From positions 1-64,000 of the forward strand of contig JAXCGZ010009867.1 of NCBI GenBank assembly GCA_037179515.1: a DNA stretch of 64,000 bases, written 5' to 3'. The position numbers and the translations under genes were made by a program. Each line of letters starts with the position of its first letter. The first letter of the stretch is position 1. This DNA is from Halocaridina rubra (Eukaryota; Arthropoda; Malacostraca; Decapoda; Atyidae). A model generated the notes under the pieces. That model had not been told where the DNA came from and searched no databases. It saw nothing but the letters and a program-made list of their open reading frames with translations. Shown piece by piece: positions 25,463 to 39,993 of the stretch.

Positions 25463-26440
25463 TGAATACTGGCTAGAATATGGAAATAGTGACATGTTTG
25501 GTGAATAGGTTTTCTTTATCTAAATATAATTCTTTGAAATAAACATATTGGACAGTTTACTTAGCAATACTGTATTATGTATTGTATACTGATGGTGTCA
25601 TATGCAAATATGCTTCTTTATTGCATACCTTGTGCATATAATTCAGTAACAATGAATTTTATATTAAGAAATCAATGAGCATGGCAGATTAAATTAAACT
25701 AAACTGCCTGGTTTAGGTAACAATCGTATCATAGTTCTAATTAAGTATTTAAGTACTTATTGTTTTCCATTACCCTCAGACTTGTTCATTTCTTTCACAT
25801 ATTTTCACTGCGTTTTGTAGAGCGAGCAATGAAAATTTGCATTTTAAATCTGGAGTTATGTGATGCCTTATCTTAGAATTGGAGATAAGGTTATTATCTC
25901 TAAGCTATAATAATAAACACCTCCCATATTTATTATCATATCTCACTGACTTTGTATAGAATTGTATCTTTTATTCACGCTTGTGGATTATGTGTGGAAT
26001 TTACCCTAAATGGTACAGTATTCTATTTAGATTAGTTTATTATGTATGGAATTAACTCCTAATAGTACAGTTTTCGATTCCCATCTGTGTCTTTTGCATG
26101 GGATTAGCCGTAAATGGTACAGTATTCTTTTTACAATTGTGCATTATGCCTGAAATTTACCCTAAATTGCTGCAGTATCTACAGTATTTTGTAAAATGAT
26201 TAAAGAATTATAAAGATTTTTTAATATTCACAGAACTCCAGATATAAAATATTTTCAAGTTCTGATATTTGTTGCATGTTTCAAACCAGATTTATAAATA
26301 ACTCATATTTGAAAATATATATAGTTTTTTGGTTTTAAGTTTTATGTACGGTACCAGGTATTGTTGCAGCTCATTTGCTATCTGTATAATTCATTTAACG
26401 AGTAGAAAATTATAGTATTTAGGGTATATTAGTTTGTAAG
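25463..26440. other. AT-rich, no gene seen
   Basis: No coding exon. At about 25980-26170 a loose internal repetition of short phrases (ggaatttaccctaaatggta, ggaattaactcctaatagta, gggattagccgtaaatggta, gaaatttaccctaaattgct) suggests a degenerate 60-bp tandem repeat. Confidence 0.5.
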
Positions 26441-26600
26441 GGGCCATGGTAGCTCACTAGTAAAGCACATGGATTTTGAAGTGACTAACACGGATTCGAT
26501 CTCACTGGGGAATGTTGGAAGGACATCCAGCCTTAAACCCCTAGTTTAATCTGTATTCACCCCATTTGTATGGAGATCAATAGTGACATGTAAAATGGCT
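26441..26600 (+). mobile_element. SINE-A copy
   Basis: Clear head: gccatggtagctcactagta (A box) and gattcgatctcac (B box). Then ggaaggacatccagcctta, a ccaccc-like block and the 3' end atagtgacatgtaaaatggc. Confidence 0.88.
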
Positions 26601-26611
26601 GAGAACATATA

Positions 26612-26746
26612 GGCATGCAGTAGTGCAATGGTTAGGGTGCTTGACTCAAAACTTACAAACTTGTGTTAATCTCATCGCAGAGTATATGGAAGGGCATCCA
26701 TCCTTAGTGCCCTAGTTCCAACGTGGGAACTAGTTTTGACACATGA
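26612..26746 (+). mobile_element. SINE-A copy
   Basis: agtgcaatggttagggtgct, ggaagggcatccatcctta, ttttgacacatg. It follows the previous copy head to tail. Confidence 0.8.
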
Positions 26747-27594
26747 TTTGATGCATAGGGCTTAGTAGTTAGTAAAGTACTTTTATGTTCTAGAAAAATA
26801 AGTTGCATATCTTGGCCTATGAAAAATGTACCTCCTACACTTATTGTGGTGTTGGTGCCCCCAGCCTTTCTATAATATAATATCTTAAATATAATAATAT
26901 TGACTTTTGAACATGTAAGTGAAGGCTTTGCGATCCTCAAAAATGTTTAGATGTGATATACATACAGCAAAATAAAGTGCATAACGTAAGCTTCAAATAT
27001 ACATATCATAGTGTTAATTAGTACAAGTATGTTTTTGTATGGATCTAGATACAAATATTTATTAGTCAGAGTAAGTTTGTGTTTTTGAGATTTGTGGGCA
27101 TTCTAGGGATGTTTGTGAAGCATGATTCGAATACTGTTTACTCTAGAATTCTGTTGAATGGGTTTCATTGATAGTTATTTCTTTATAATTTTAACAGGAA
27201 ACCTTTCTAATTCGTAATATAGACTTCTGAAAATAGATTATATAATCTGATTGGCCTACTAAAGAGAGTAATAAGAAAAAAGGACCTCCGGGATAAAGAT
27301 AAGGGATAGGGGGTTTGTGCATGCGGTATCAAACATAATAATTTTTTTTTTGTCATTGAGAATGTAAAGTCTGAGGTTGAAGCTTCAACCACTGAGCCAG
27401 GCTGAGAGTTATGTGGGAATCTAACTTATGACTTTGAATGAATCACAGAGATTTGGGGAAGAACGTACTCTAAAAACATGATAGTGAAGCGTACTCCATA
27501 TCTCAGCTGTAGTCTGTGTAAAATAATTACTTGTTTTTCTTACTTGGGAGGATATGAATGATATGCTTATTAAAGGAACTACCATAATAATTCT

Positions 27595-27835
27595 AGTCAT
27601 AGTTTGCATACTTACAGTGGCTGCAGTGCCCATGTAAGGGGCTGGCTGAGTCAAAGCACACATACTCCATATGTTAATGTACAGTAATTTAATTTCTCCT
27701 CGTAGCTCCAAGGGGATAAAAGGCTCCCTCAATTCCCTCAGCACCCTGTTTGGGTCACTGACAGTGTAAGTGGGCAAGTCTCTTTTTGTCATGAGGCCTG
27801 ACAGCTGCAGCTGGTTTCTTCCCACCACTATATCT
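27595..27835 (-). repeat. Dispersed repeat G (reverse)
   Basis: Reverse of the block at 40780-41150: cagtggctgcagtgccc, ggctgagtcaaagcacac, gctccaaggggataa, gaggcctgacagctgcagc. Ends 34 bp before the first mapped WASHC2 exon. Confidence 0.7.
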
Positions 27836-27868
27836 CATATGTTGCTATATTAGATATCATCATTTCAG

Positions 27869-28012
27869 GGTTCAAATGAGGAAGCTAGTTGTGGGCAGGA
27901 ACGTTGGTGGGAGAGTGCCTCTCTCTCCCCATCTAACCTTAGACAGCATGCGGATGATTGGAACTTAGCATCTGACTCTGCCACAGCTTCTCTTCTTCAG
28001 AGTATATCTCAG
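27869..28012 (+). CDS. WASHC2: WASHC2 first mapped exon
   Basis: Acceptor catttcag, donor CAG|gtacag, phase 0 at both ends. Encodes GSNEEASCGQERWWES then DDWNLASDSATASLLQSIS, matching the conserved W.LA.D..LL..L..FS region. No ATG in frame. Confidence 0.88.
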
Positions 28013-31000
28013 GTACAGACTTGCATTGTACTAACCTTCATTAAGTAGTGCAATTCCAAGTTCTGTCAGACATATCAGATTATTGGTTTTTATAAACTGT
28101 GGGTCTTCTTACGGTATCATGAACATATTCAGTTTTATTTAGCTACATTTGTTGAATAGAGCATACTTTATTCAAATACTGTATGCCACTTATTACAATA
28201 ATTGATATTTATTAAAGTAATCAAAACATAATGGTTTTGTTTGTAGTTAACTTTAGTACAATTTTTACAAAATAATTTCTTGTTTGACATTTTTACGCTT
28301 CAGAAATTAGTATCCCGCACCCATGAAGTGGAAGGCATGCTTCAGAAAGTGCTGGAGGAAACCGACAGGGTCTCAGCAGCTATTCATAACACCAGCAACT
28401 CTTTCCACATGTTGGCAAATACTCAATTCATTGAAAACAGAACATATCAGGACGATGCTGATGTGGCCAAAAATAAAGCGCCTGAACCCCAGTCAAAGGT
28501 GAATATTTCTTAACGTTATAGTTCTTGTTCTCCAAGCTACCTGGCTGAACAGCCCCAAGTCTCTAAGGAAGGCCACTGCCAATCCTGGGCTTTCCCATAG
28601 AATTCTCAGGGATTGTATGTTGTGTTGTTATTCCCTAAATTACCTTGCCGAACAGCCCTCAGTCCCTTAGAAAAGTAACTGTCGACTTCGGGCTTTCCCG
28701 CAGAGCTCCCAGGGAGTATATGAGTTGTTGTAGGCATATGTGGTTTTATTTCTTGTTACTCTCTCTTTCTCCAACTTTATTCATGGCATAGGTTTTAAGT
28801 GCAATTTGCACTAGGTTTGATTCATTGTATTGTACAATTAAGTTTGTTTATTCAGTAAGGAATACTCTTTGGACACTCATCTTTTAACCCATGTTTAGAC
28901 TGAACTTATTTTGTGCCCATTTAGGAAGGACTGTTTTGAGAATGTTTTGTATTGGGAATCAAAGATTAATTCATCTAATGTATAAATATAGAAATAGATC
29001 AGATACTCAGAAAGTACCTGGCTCTGACTCTCTCCAAATATTTCTGTTCGAATATTACTCTGTCCCTTTCAGCTATGATATATGACAGTAATAGAGGTTG
29101 GACAGTTCTTGGTTATGTGGTAAGTATTCAGTTGTTGTGTCACTGTTAATCCCCATTCAAATTGGGATGAACATAGACAGGTTGGAGCTGGAGAATCAGG
29201 CCATGATGCCCTTCCATATGCACGCAGTAGGCTCGAACATGGGTTTGTCACTTTCCAAGAGTGATGCCCTGACCACTGCACTATTGCGGAATCATTCAGT
29301 AATTTGCACATAATAATATTTTCATATCCTATGCATAATGCTCCAAAGGAGACCTTATTAATAAGATATATAATTTTATAATTTTTTCTATATTCTCTTT
29401 TTCCAATTTTTCTCAATCTTCCCTTTTTCCTATTCCTCAAAGTTTCTTCAGTTGGAACCATCGGCTTTTATAGTTTTTTACTTTTTTCCAAGTTGTGCTT
29501 GTTGCTTGGCTTAATAATAATCATAGTAATAACAGCTTGGGAATACATTTTTATTGCAAAGTTAATTACTTATTTTTATTCCCAGCCAGCGGTAACTGAA
29601 GAAGAGGTGATTGCAAGGTGCCGATCTGCCATTGCTGCTGGGCTGGAAGTTGTGAATAAGAATTATGAGCGGCATGAAATTCATGATTCTGAATCTGAAG
29701 ATGAAGATGGATATGATAGGTAAATCAATCAAACCAAATACTTTGGATTCTGCCAGGAGTAACCACTGGTCCTCCCTCACCACATCCTAAGACCTCTTCT
29801 TTAGCTCACCACTCTCTCCTCCTGCCTGGCAACTCTACCCTTTGCTTCCTTCTCCCAATATACCTCTCATTCCTCCTCAACTTATGTCGAAACCATCTCA
29901 GTATCGCCCCCTCAATTTGATGGTATATGAAATGATAATACTGGTATATAAACTTTTAGACATGACACCATACTCTGCTGGAGCAAGTTGGATGATCTTA
30001 AATTAAGCAGGAGAATAGGGGTAGCAGGACAGTAAAGTGCTCTGTGTGTCCTTGTCTAAGCACGAGAACAGAGGTAGCATTGCAATATTGTACTTTGTGT
30101 GTTCTTATCGAAGCAGGACAATATTGTCAGCAGGGCATTTATGTGCTCTTTGTGGCCTTACCTCTTTTAAACGGTTGTTTCTAGCTAAAATATATATGCA
30201 GGGAGGGTAGATTGCCAATCCTCTCTATCGTTTATACTGTAAAGTTAACTCTCAAAATTCAGGGAACACCAGACAGGATGGTACTTTTTCTAAAGTACCG
30301 GTAAGCTATCCAGTTTAAGTTATGTGTTGTTGAGGTTTTTTATTATAATCTCTGGTATGCTGCATGTTGTATGGGGGCCACAGTACCTCTTTGGTAGATT
30401 GCAAAAGTTGGGAAAAGACAAAGGCAGGTTCAATGCCACCATAGGGCATATGTTAAGGCTTCCAGTTTTAATCCATATATTTTAATATCTGTACAGTATG
30501 TCCACCTCCATTTGAATAGGGACCAATTGTTACTCATAAAGCATTCTATTTGTTGTATGTAGTGATTTAAGGGACACAGAATGGGGAACTGGCAATTTTG
30601 ATTTTTTTTTCTCCAATGATTACTTATATTACATTAAAATAGATGATTATGGGTAGAGTATGGTAAGTTTTGCCGGATCAGTTCTCATGTAAAAGTTATT
30701 GTCACCCTGCAAGTTTCTATAAGTTATGCAGTTTGTATAAAAATATAGTGTCGAAATTCAAACAGTGAATGTCTTTCAAGTGCTTGTATCACATAGCTGT
30801 GGACTGCTGTTTTATATGTCACAGTTCAACTTCATTCAGATGGGGGTAAACTAAGACAGGTTGGAGCTGAGGAACTGAAGCTTGATGCCTATCCTAGCAC
30901 CCTGCAGTGGGCTCAAACTCAAATTTGTCACTTTCTGAGTGGAACGATATAACCACTTCACTACCGTAACTATTCCAATTAAAAAAGTTTGATATCAAAT

Positions 31001-34000
31001 TAATTTATAAAAATACCAGTGTAAGAGTCTGTAGTGTTAGGCCACTTAATTCTTAAGAATTTGCACATACCTAACTCTTTACAATCTTTTCTGTGTATTG
31101 TATTCTTAGCTTATGTTGGATATTGAATAAGTTTCAATTTCTACATCAGTTTGAGATTGATAAATCGTTATGTAGCATGTCTGGTATTTCAGTATGCACT
31201 ATATTATTTGTCACAATTGGTCCTCATTTTGCTTGGGGGTGGCACAGTCATTTTGGAGTTAGTTGGAACTAAGGGTGGATGCCCTTTGATGCCTTGTGGC
31301 ATCATCATATTTGCGTTAGTTGCTTCCTGACTCACGCATTCTACCACTGTGCTACCACAGCCCCTGCTTATTTTATTCAAAATAAGCACGAATAAATTGT
31401 AAATTGTAAATGTAATACCTGTATTGCTTGGGCAGCTAGGCATATCTTTATAAGCATAATAAAATTATGTTTTAGACAATATACCTGAAAGCCACTAGCT
31501 CAGTGGCAGATCACACAAGTCAGGAAAAGACTAACACAGGATTAAGTTCCCGCAGGGGCTTTGGAAGGATATCCAATCTTAATCTCCAAGCTCTAGCATG
31601 CCTGTGTCCACCTTCATTTGAATGGGGACTAATTGTGACACACAAAACTTTGCATTTTGTAGTCATTGCCTACTGAGAAGAGTACTCCTTGTGCTTTTGT
31701 AAACTTAATTTGTCTGAAACTTGTAATGTGTAACAATATCTAGCTCTCATGTAACATTTTTACATAATTTGTTTTTCTTTTTTCAACAGTCCTGTGCCTA
31801 TATATGCACTCATTGACCCTTACGAACATAATCCACTGCCATATATTATTGGTTCTCAAGCCTTTATGGAAGATAACAGAGTGGGCTTGCAGGAGCTTTC
31901 CAGTGAGGATAACTCTAAAACAACTCTTACGCCTGAGGAGACAGAGAGTGAGGACGAACTAGATGATTCTGAAGCCAAGAAAAGTAAACCGATTCCATTC
32001 AGTAGTTCAAAAGAAATTGTAAGTGAAATTTCATGACTTTATGTTGTGTATCAAAATTTTAGGTTTTATAATTTTTTGGTTGATAATAGACGATGATTTT
32101 GAGTTAGCTCCTTTTGTTTGAATATATACAGTATACGATTTTAATATATCTTCTTTAGTATAAATTTCTGAAAAATTGTACTTGAAAAAAGTCTTCTTCG
32201 AACATTTGAAATCTTTTTCCCATTTTTGGACTGTAATAGAATATTAGATTTGAAAAGGCCCCTTTATTTGAGTAAATGATGAAATCCTGATGGTGGTAGA
32301 GACAAATTTCCATTTCATACTCTGTGTGTACTGTTGGAGCTTACTGAAAGGATTCCACTTTTTCATGCCCCAGAAAGCTGATAGAAGTTGAAAGGATGAG
32401 TTGGGCGTGATGGAGCCTAGCATCCTCCTCACTTTTGTAATGTTTGTTGCCTTCTGTTGGTTTCATTAGGATCAAGAGTTATGCAGAAAGCTATGAAAAT
32501 TTAAATACTTCGATTATGACGATGATGATATTTGATTGATTCTTTTTTTAAGTGAGAGAGATATTATAAATTTAAGCTAAATAATATTCTTGTGCTATTT
32601 TTGCTACATTAAGCCAGTATGAAATTTTATTCATCTCTGATAAAATTCCGTCTTTTACTTTAGATTTAATAGTCATTGACTTGTAACTTGACCCAAATAT
32701 TGTGAAGAGCGAGTATTTTGAACCCACAGAAGTTGATATAATTTATTATTGTTATGATCCACTTTTGTACGTGAGATGAAGCAGTGGAGGTAAACCACCT
32801 GTGACTTTCAGGCCTCACAGCAAAATATCCTTGCCCATTTACCTTGTAGTTGACCCAAGCAGGCTGATGGGTAGGAATATTGGCACCCCATCATTCCCAG
32901 GGAAGTAAGAGGAGTGATCAAGGTATATAAGCTTTTGATTACTGTATGTGCCTTAACTCTGCCATCCTCCACCTCCATGCAAGTGGGATTGAGACCATTT
33001 CATATGTATGTGTGTATAAGGATGTAGCCAGGAATGTATGAATGTTTGATCATCTTTGTATTATTCAGGACGATGAAAGTGATTCTGAGTTATCAGACGA
33101 CAGTATGTTACAACCAGCAAGCAATCACATCCAGAACAACATTCCTCGTGTACCTCAGACGACGAGCGAAGATGAAGATGATGATGACGATGACGACGAT
33201 TTCTTCAAGCCATCGGCTAAAGCCACTCAGAAGGTATTGTTTTTTCCTTCACTATAGATGAGATGTAGCTTAGTGGCAGAGTGCACAAGTTAGGAAGCGA
33301 CTGATGCAGGTTCGAGATCAACATGGGACATAAGGAAGGGCATCAAGCCTTAATTCCTAAGCTTCAACATGTCTATGTACACCCCCATTTGAATTGGGAC
33401 TTATTGTGAAATATAAAAAGGTTGCTACTTCTATAAATGAAATTAATTTTATTAGGAACTACTGTATGAAATGTTTTCTAGTAGATAGCAAAATAGTTTA
33501 ATTACTTTCTTTAATGTTCATAATTACATATCAGTGAAATTTCAGTTTACTTCATGAAAACTATAGTAATCACTATTAATCCCCATTTGAATGTGGGTGA
33601 ACAAGATTGTTAAGAAAGTAAGAGACAAAAACAATGGTAGAGAACTTCAGGAGGACCTAAATAATCTGCATGAGAGGTCAGAAAAGTGACTTATGAAATT
33701 CAATACTTCTAAATGTAAGATCTTGAGAATGGATACAAGTGCAAGAAGGCTCAAGCTTGACTACTCAGTGTCAGAAGCAGAACTTCAAGAGATAGAGAAT
33801 GAGAGAGCTCCAGGAGTTAAGATACTGGCATATTTGTCTCCAGAAATGCATATAAATGGCGTAATAAGAGCATCATATGCTTCCTTAGCAAATGTAAGCC
33901 TTCAGACACATGGACAAGGAAATGTGCAGAAATATATATGTAACCTATTTGAGGCCAAAGCTTGAATATGCAGCCCCATTTTGGAATCCACACTTGGAAA

Positions 34001-37000
34001 AACACGTAGTTAAGCTAGAAAAAGTTGAGTAGAGCTGAGGGACTTTGACTTACTGTCACTGGAAGCTAGAAGAATTAGTGGGTATGGTGACGGTTTTTAT
34101 ATTCCTTCATGGTCATGACAGAGTGGACAGGGATCGATATTTATATATGGCTGGCACTAGAACTAAAGGTCATAGTTTGAAGCTTCGCAAGAAAACTTTT
34201 TTGCAGGATGTAAGGAAGTACTTTTTTAGTGTAAGAGTAGTTGATAATTGGTATTCGCTAAGCGAGAAGGTAGTTAATGCTAACTCAGTCCATAGTTTTA
34301 AGGATTAGTGTAGTAAGTATCAGTAAGGAGAAAATGGAACCGACCTGGAAACGGGAAGTTACGAGCTTGGGGCTCTTTCCCGTAAGCACAATTAGGTTAT
34401 TACAGACTGGTTGGATTAGGGGAATTAAGGCTGGATCCCCTTCCTAATGCTTCACAGTGGACTTAAGCACAGTCTTGTCTCTTCCTGAGTCGAGTGCTTT
34501 AGCCGCTGCACTACAATGGTCATATTATAATAGAGGTATTTGGTAGCTCTATGAATATATCGTTCAGTTCCCAGAGGCGCCTCATGCAGCATTTCTTCAT
34601 CAGAATCACTTGATGACAAGGTGGAGGGGGTAATGGGGTCTTCATGTGGAAGCTCCTGCCACCTCAGTAGGCTGGATGAGTAAACATTAGATGTGTAGAG
34701 TTTATGGTGGAATGATTTCCACATGCTTGAGCTTCTATGAGGTAGAAAATTGTGCCCAGTGTCTGTATATGGCAAAATCATACTTATCTACCATTTTATG
34801 TGTCACAATTGTTCCCATTCTTATTGGGGTGTGTACAGACATATTGGAGTTTGGTAGTAAGGTTGGATGCCCTTTCTAACTCTCTACGGTGGGCCGGAAC
34901 ATGCATTAATAACTTTCATGGCTTGCGCACTCTACCACTGAGCTACTGCGCCCCCATGCAAAACAATGCCTATTTTTTTTCTTATGAGTGTAGCACCAGA
35001 ATGGGCAAAGAAAATTGCACTTATCATGCCCTGGTACCAAGAAAACGTAGAGCAAAATGATGTGCAGCTTTGTGACTTATCAGTTGTGAAGGGATGATAA
35101 GAGATGTGTAACAAATACTCCAAAATATTCTGTGTAGATGTAGGCATAGAAAAAGAATCATACTTGAAGGAGGATTTAACATCGAGCTAAATAATCTCTA
35201 AAAATAACATAAGAAAATGTGCCTTACTAGAAATTTTTTTCATGAATATTAGCAATAACAAGAGTGAAAATGCAGTAAACATGGATTATCACTGGAACAT
35301 CCTTTCAGGGAGATAAATGTAAGAATTAATCTACAGTGAGATTTTGCTTTATAATTTCTTGTTGTATTTTATGTAGATGATTTGCACTTATTTAAGGATT
35401 GCTCTCACATTGGATATAACAGTTGTGGCATCTATATGCTATACCTACATTTTCATCTTCATTTTGGATATTGTCATTAATAAAAAAATAATTGAAGTTT
35501 TATTGTGCGAGTGACAATAATGCCTCACATCCTGTACAGACAGGATGCACATATATATAGATATGTTCATATTGACCTTTATACAGCAGTGACAGTCTGG
35601 TAAAACCTGAAGAAAACTGTCATCATGAACTTTATATCAGATCTGTTAAGATCATTTTATTTGAAGTATCAACACAAGATGATATCTTCTGGTGATATCT
35701 TACTCGATTTTGATATCGCTGTAGTTGTACTCTGTGGTGTTCTGTTGATATCTGCTATCGCTGGGAAATTTGTTTGGTATAAATTCCTATAAAGTCATGA
35801 TTATTCTACTAATAGCTGCTGTGCTGGTGTTCTTTGTATGTTTATATGTAAGTTGCAAACGGTGATTGTATATTACTTTCGAGTTTTATTGTTAATTTAT
35901 GATAATTACTTTGTGACCGTGGTAGTGCAGTAGTTAGAGCACTTGACTCAGGAAATGATAAACCCATATTCGAGCCCACCACTGGGTGTTAGGATGGACA
36001 TCTAGCCTTAGTTTCCCAGCTCCAGAGCATCTTGTGTCCACCCCCATTAGAGTGGGATTAATAGTGATACATGAAACAGCAAACCAATATATATGATAAT
36101 AACATAAATTCTAAAGAAAATTATGGTTTTTGCAATATTTTATCAGTCCATTTGTATTAACTCCTTAATAACTAAGGAATATAATATTTTTGTTGGAAAA
36201 AAATACTTTCTTGAATTAATTTTCAAAAGTTTTAAGAAATATTGGTTTTGGGTGATAATATAATAGTTACCTTATATGATATCTGCTTCAAGAATAATGT
36301 AATATTAAATATTTACAGCCAAAGTCTAATGAATATTTTTCTCAATAGCTTATCATTATTGGGCGAAATTACCCTGCTAAACTTAATGAATTGCTATTTA
36401 CATCTAGTGTTATGCACTTCAACATAAAAAGAAAATATTTTTCACATCTAAGAATTTTTTTTCTTTATAGCTTACCAGCAATGGACGAAATATAACTGAT
36501 GAACTTAACAAGAAATTTGACACCAACACTTCATCATCATCTTCAGCCAGCAAGAAAAACACCAAAACCCTAGGTATGTATGTTTATTACATTTTAATTG
36601 TATTCATCATATGTTCAGTCACCCCTACTCTTTTACTCTGCATATTTCCCAGTCTTTCACCAAGGGCAGGGCATAAAAGTCTCACGTCTGTTCCCCTGCT
36701 TGGGGTAATAGTCAACTAATATGTTTAAACCGAGGGAATTGGGAAGCTTCCCTTTGTATTTTTCTCTAACAAAGGTTCAAGTCTTATAAGGGGATTATGA
36801 CTGGAAAACCCATCCAGAACCCTAGTAATGGGTGTCTGCTCTGACTCGGCCACCTTCCTTGCAAGGAGGATTCCCGATTTTGTTTGTAAATTGAAATTAA
36901 TATCATTATGTGTTGATATGTTTATGACTGCTTTATCTTGGGCATTCAGATGTTTGTTATATAATGTATAAATTAATATTAATAATTAATGTTATTATAA

Positions 37001-39960
37001 TTATTCTTATAATTTTCAATATTTATTTTAATATCTTCCATACTAGCATCGTATTGAAATGTATCAACTAATAATTGATATTTCACAGTTACCCTGATTT
37101 GTCTGCGTGTGTAATACTTATTAATATACATTAATTTTTATGGTAAATCGTATCTAGATGCGTATGTCCAATTTTATTGATGCATATTGTAATATTGAAT
37201 GAATCGTGCCCTCTTAATATCAGTAATTGATATATTCAGTAATAATTATTTTGCTTTGTCATTGAATAATGATTAACAGAATCATAATATGCTATATTAC
37301 TATTATGAATATGCAATTATGGTACTAGTAAGGTATTTTGGTGCATGGAAAGTACTTACATATTGAATATAATGAGGTAAAAATAATTTTCATTTTCATT
37401 TTACATGGCCCTTAGGGGATTGTGCCTTCAGTTTAAGTGCTTTATTTAATTTTAGGGCTTTAATTAATTAATGGATGAGTGGGTGTGGGGCTATTGCCAT
37501 GCGATGGAGTAGTGGAGGTAAACCTGCTGCAGCTGTTGGGCCTCAGGGCAGAAGATCCTGCTCCACTTACCCTGTAGACGACCCAAGCAGACTTGTTGGG
37601 GGGAGGGGATTGTGGCAGCCTTTATCCTCAAGGTGGTATGAGGAGTGATTGAGATATTTTTGTGCTTGACTCTGCCACTTCCCTCTACAAGGGGGATTGC
37701 AGCTGTTTTATATGTATAATAAACTTCGTTTTCAATAAATCAGCTTATTCCACTGAAACTGGCAAGGGGGCCACAAATGTACAAAAGAATTTGAGGTAAC
37801 TAGCCTTCATTATATATTTTTTTGCATCTCTTCACTTACCTCTCCTTTTTATTGGCCTCTCCCGGTGCATGAGGGTTGTTGTTGGTTAATGTTCCACTAT
37901 TTATCACCATTTGAATGAGGGTGGACACAGATTGGTTCTGGGGAATTAAGGATAGTTGCTTTTCCTAGCGCCATTCAGTGGGCTCAGAAACGTATTTGTT
38001 ATTCCTCGAGTTGAGTGCTTTAACTGCTGTGCCATAGCGATACAATGCGAGGAATGTGAGAGCAAAGCTTTTTATCCCCACTGCCACCTCAAGAAAGTCT
38101 TACTAATTGGCTTTTAATATGCATGAAGCACAAAGAAGGTATTTGTCATTATAGACAGATATCACCTCTGTTCATCTCATTTGGCACACAAGTATTACAA
38201 GATAGGAGTGACTTCTACCATACCATTTTATCTTAAATTGTAATTAGTATAATGTCTAATAATTTTTTCTTTACACCCCAGACTTTGGCTCTGAAAGTGA
38301 TGATGATGGAGACCTGTTTGGTAGACGCCCTGACCGTTCAAGTGGCATGTTTGAAAGCTCTCAGGTTGATCGTGTGCCAAGAGTTGGTAATGAAACTTAC
38401 AGTGAAAGTCTGTCAAAATCAGGTAAGCTGGGCATATCAGCATCTTATATGGTAATTACTTGTATTCCATCTTTTGTCTGAAAAAGCAGATTTTCTTTTG
38501 TCTAATGGCTTAATGTCTTATGTAACTGAAAGATTTTTAGCTTTATTAGATATTTAACTAGTTCCTTCTTTTGTGAATTTGTAAGGAATACTCTGGTCTT
38601 TGGGTTAGGAAATGATTAGGTTGAATATAGTCAGGTGTTATGTGAAGTGATACTCATGTATATGGACATTGTGTTATATATGTAGAAGAGTTGATCAGTA
38701 ATCAAGTGCTCAGACTCTTCAGTAATATTCAGTAAAGTTTCAAAAGTTTTTTAGGATATTTTATATTTGGCTTGTAGACTTGGGTTAGGTAAGATGTGGT
38801 GAGGTGAGGTCAGGCTACCGTATTTTGGTTATGTTATTGCACAAAGTTTATGGGTACTACATAAGTATCAAATTGATTTATAGCTGTTAATGTTGTTTAT
38901 GACTTCTAAACGTGGGTATTAAGCACTCTGAGGTATATACATTGTATTATTGCTATCGTAGTGCAGACGATAGGATCTTTACTTCATCCACTAAATATAT
39001 ATTATTTATACCTTAAAGCTGACACAAAGTCTAGAACTGGAGTGGAAAATGTTCGAGCCATGCCGGATCCTAAAAATGTTCCTGCATCGGTTACAAAGCG
39101 TTCTACACCGATGAAGAATGATCTCTTTGGAAGTGATAGTGATGATGATGGAGAGTTGTTCACAAGCAAACCGCGATCAAGTTGTAAGTATAAATGAAAT
39201 GTATTTTTAATATTTCTCTCAAGCATCACTTAAGAAATCATAAGAAAGTTAATGCCTTTTGACTTAAATAGGACTCTCCAAGACAGCTCAATGTTAAGTT
39301 TGCCTTCAGGTTCAAATCTTTTTTATGCCTAAGCTATACTGAATATTTTGGCATATGTTACAAATCTTTTATTATCCCCTGATATCTGACAAGTTACAAC
39401 AGTCCCCATCTCTGTTTCTCTGTATTTTACATTTTCTAGGGCCCAGGTCTGATGAGGGCAATTTTCTTTGCCTGTCTCAGTTTCACACATAAAAAGAAAA
39501 AAATATTGTGTATTGCGATTAGTGTGTATTTTCATGCCTAGCTCATCAGCTATATCTCACTACATTAGAGGCTCAGATTGAACAGTGAGTGGGTGTCTCC
39601 CTGCCTAACCAATCAAATGCATCCCTCTTTCACATAAACAAAGAATGTAATGAACAAAAGTGAGTATAGTATTACAAATCCAAGAAGCTCGCTATTCGTT
39701 TTTATTTGCAGCGAAGAATAATCTCTCTGGCAGTAATATACCTGCATCTACTAAAACTCCAAATCCCGCCATATCCACACCAGTTCCTGCTTCTGGGGGT
39801 CTGTTTTCAAGTGATGGTGATGAGGAAGATGACAATGATGGAGGTCTTTTCGGCTCAAAATCTTCCTCCTCTTCTGTTTTACAAGGTTTGTGGTGTCAAA
39901 GACAGTACAGTATTTTGGTTTTCATGAATATTTTTTTATTTTTTCATACTTATTTTTATA

Positions 39961-39993
<33 letters not shown>

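Noticed and set aside
33693..34308. A host gene with two exons in a WASHC2 intron
   Set aside because: The blocks match the end of a non-LTR reverse transcriptase, with stops and frameshifts, and it interrupts a SINE.
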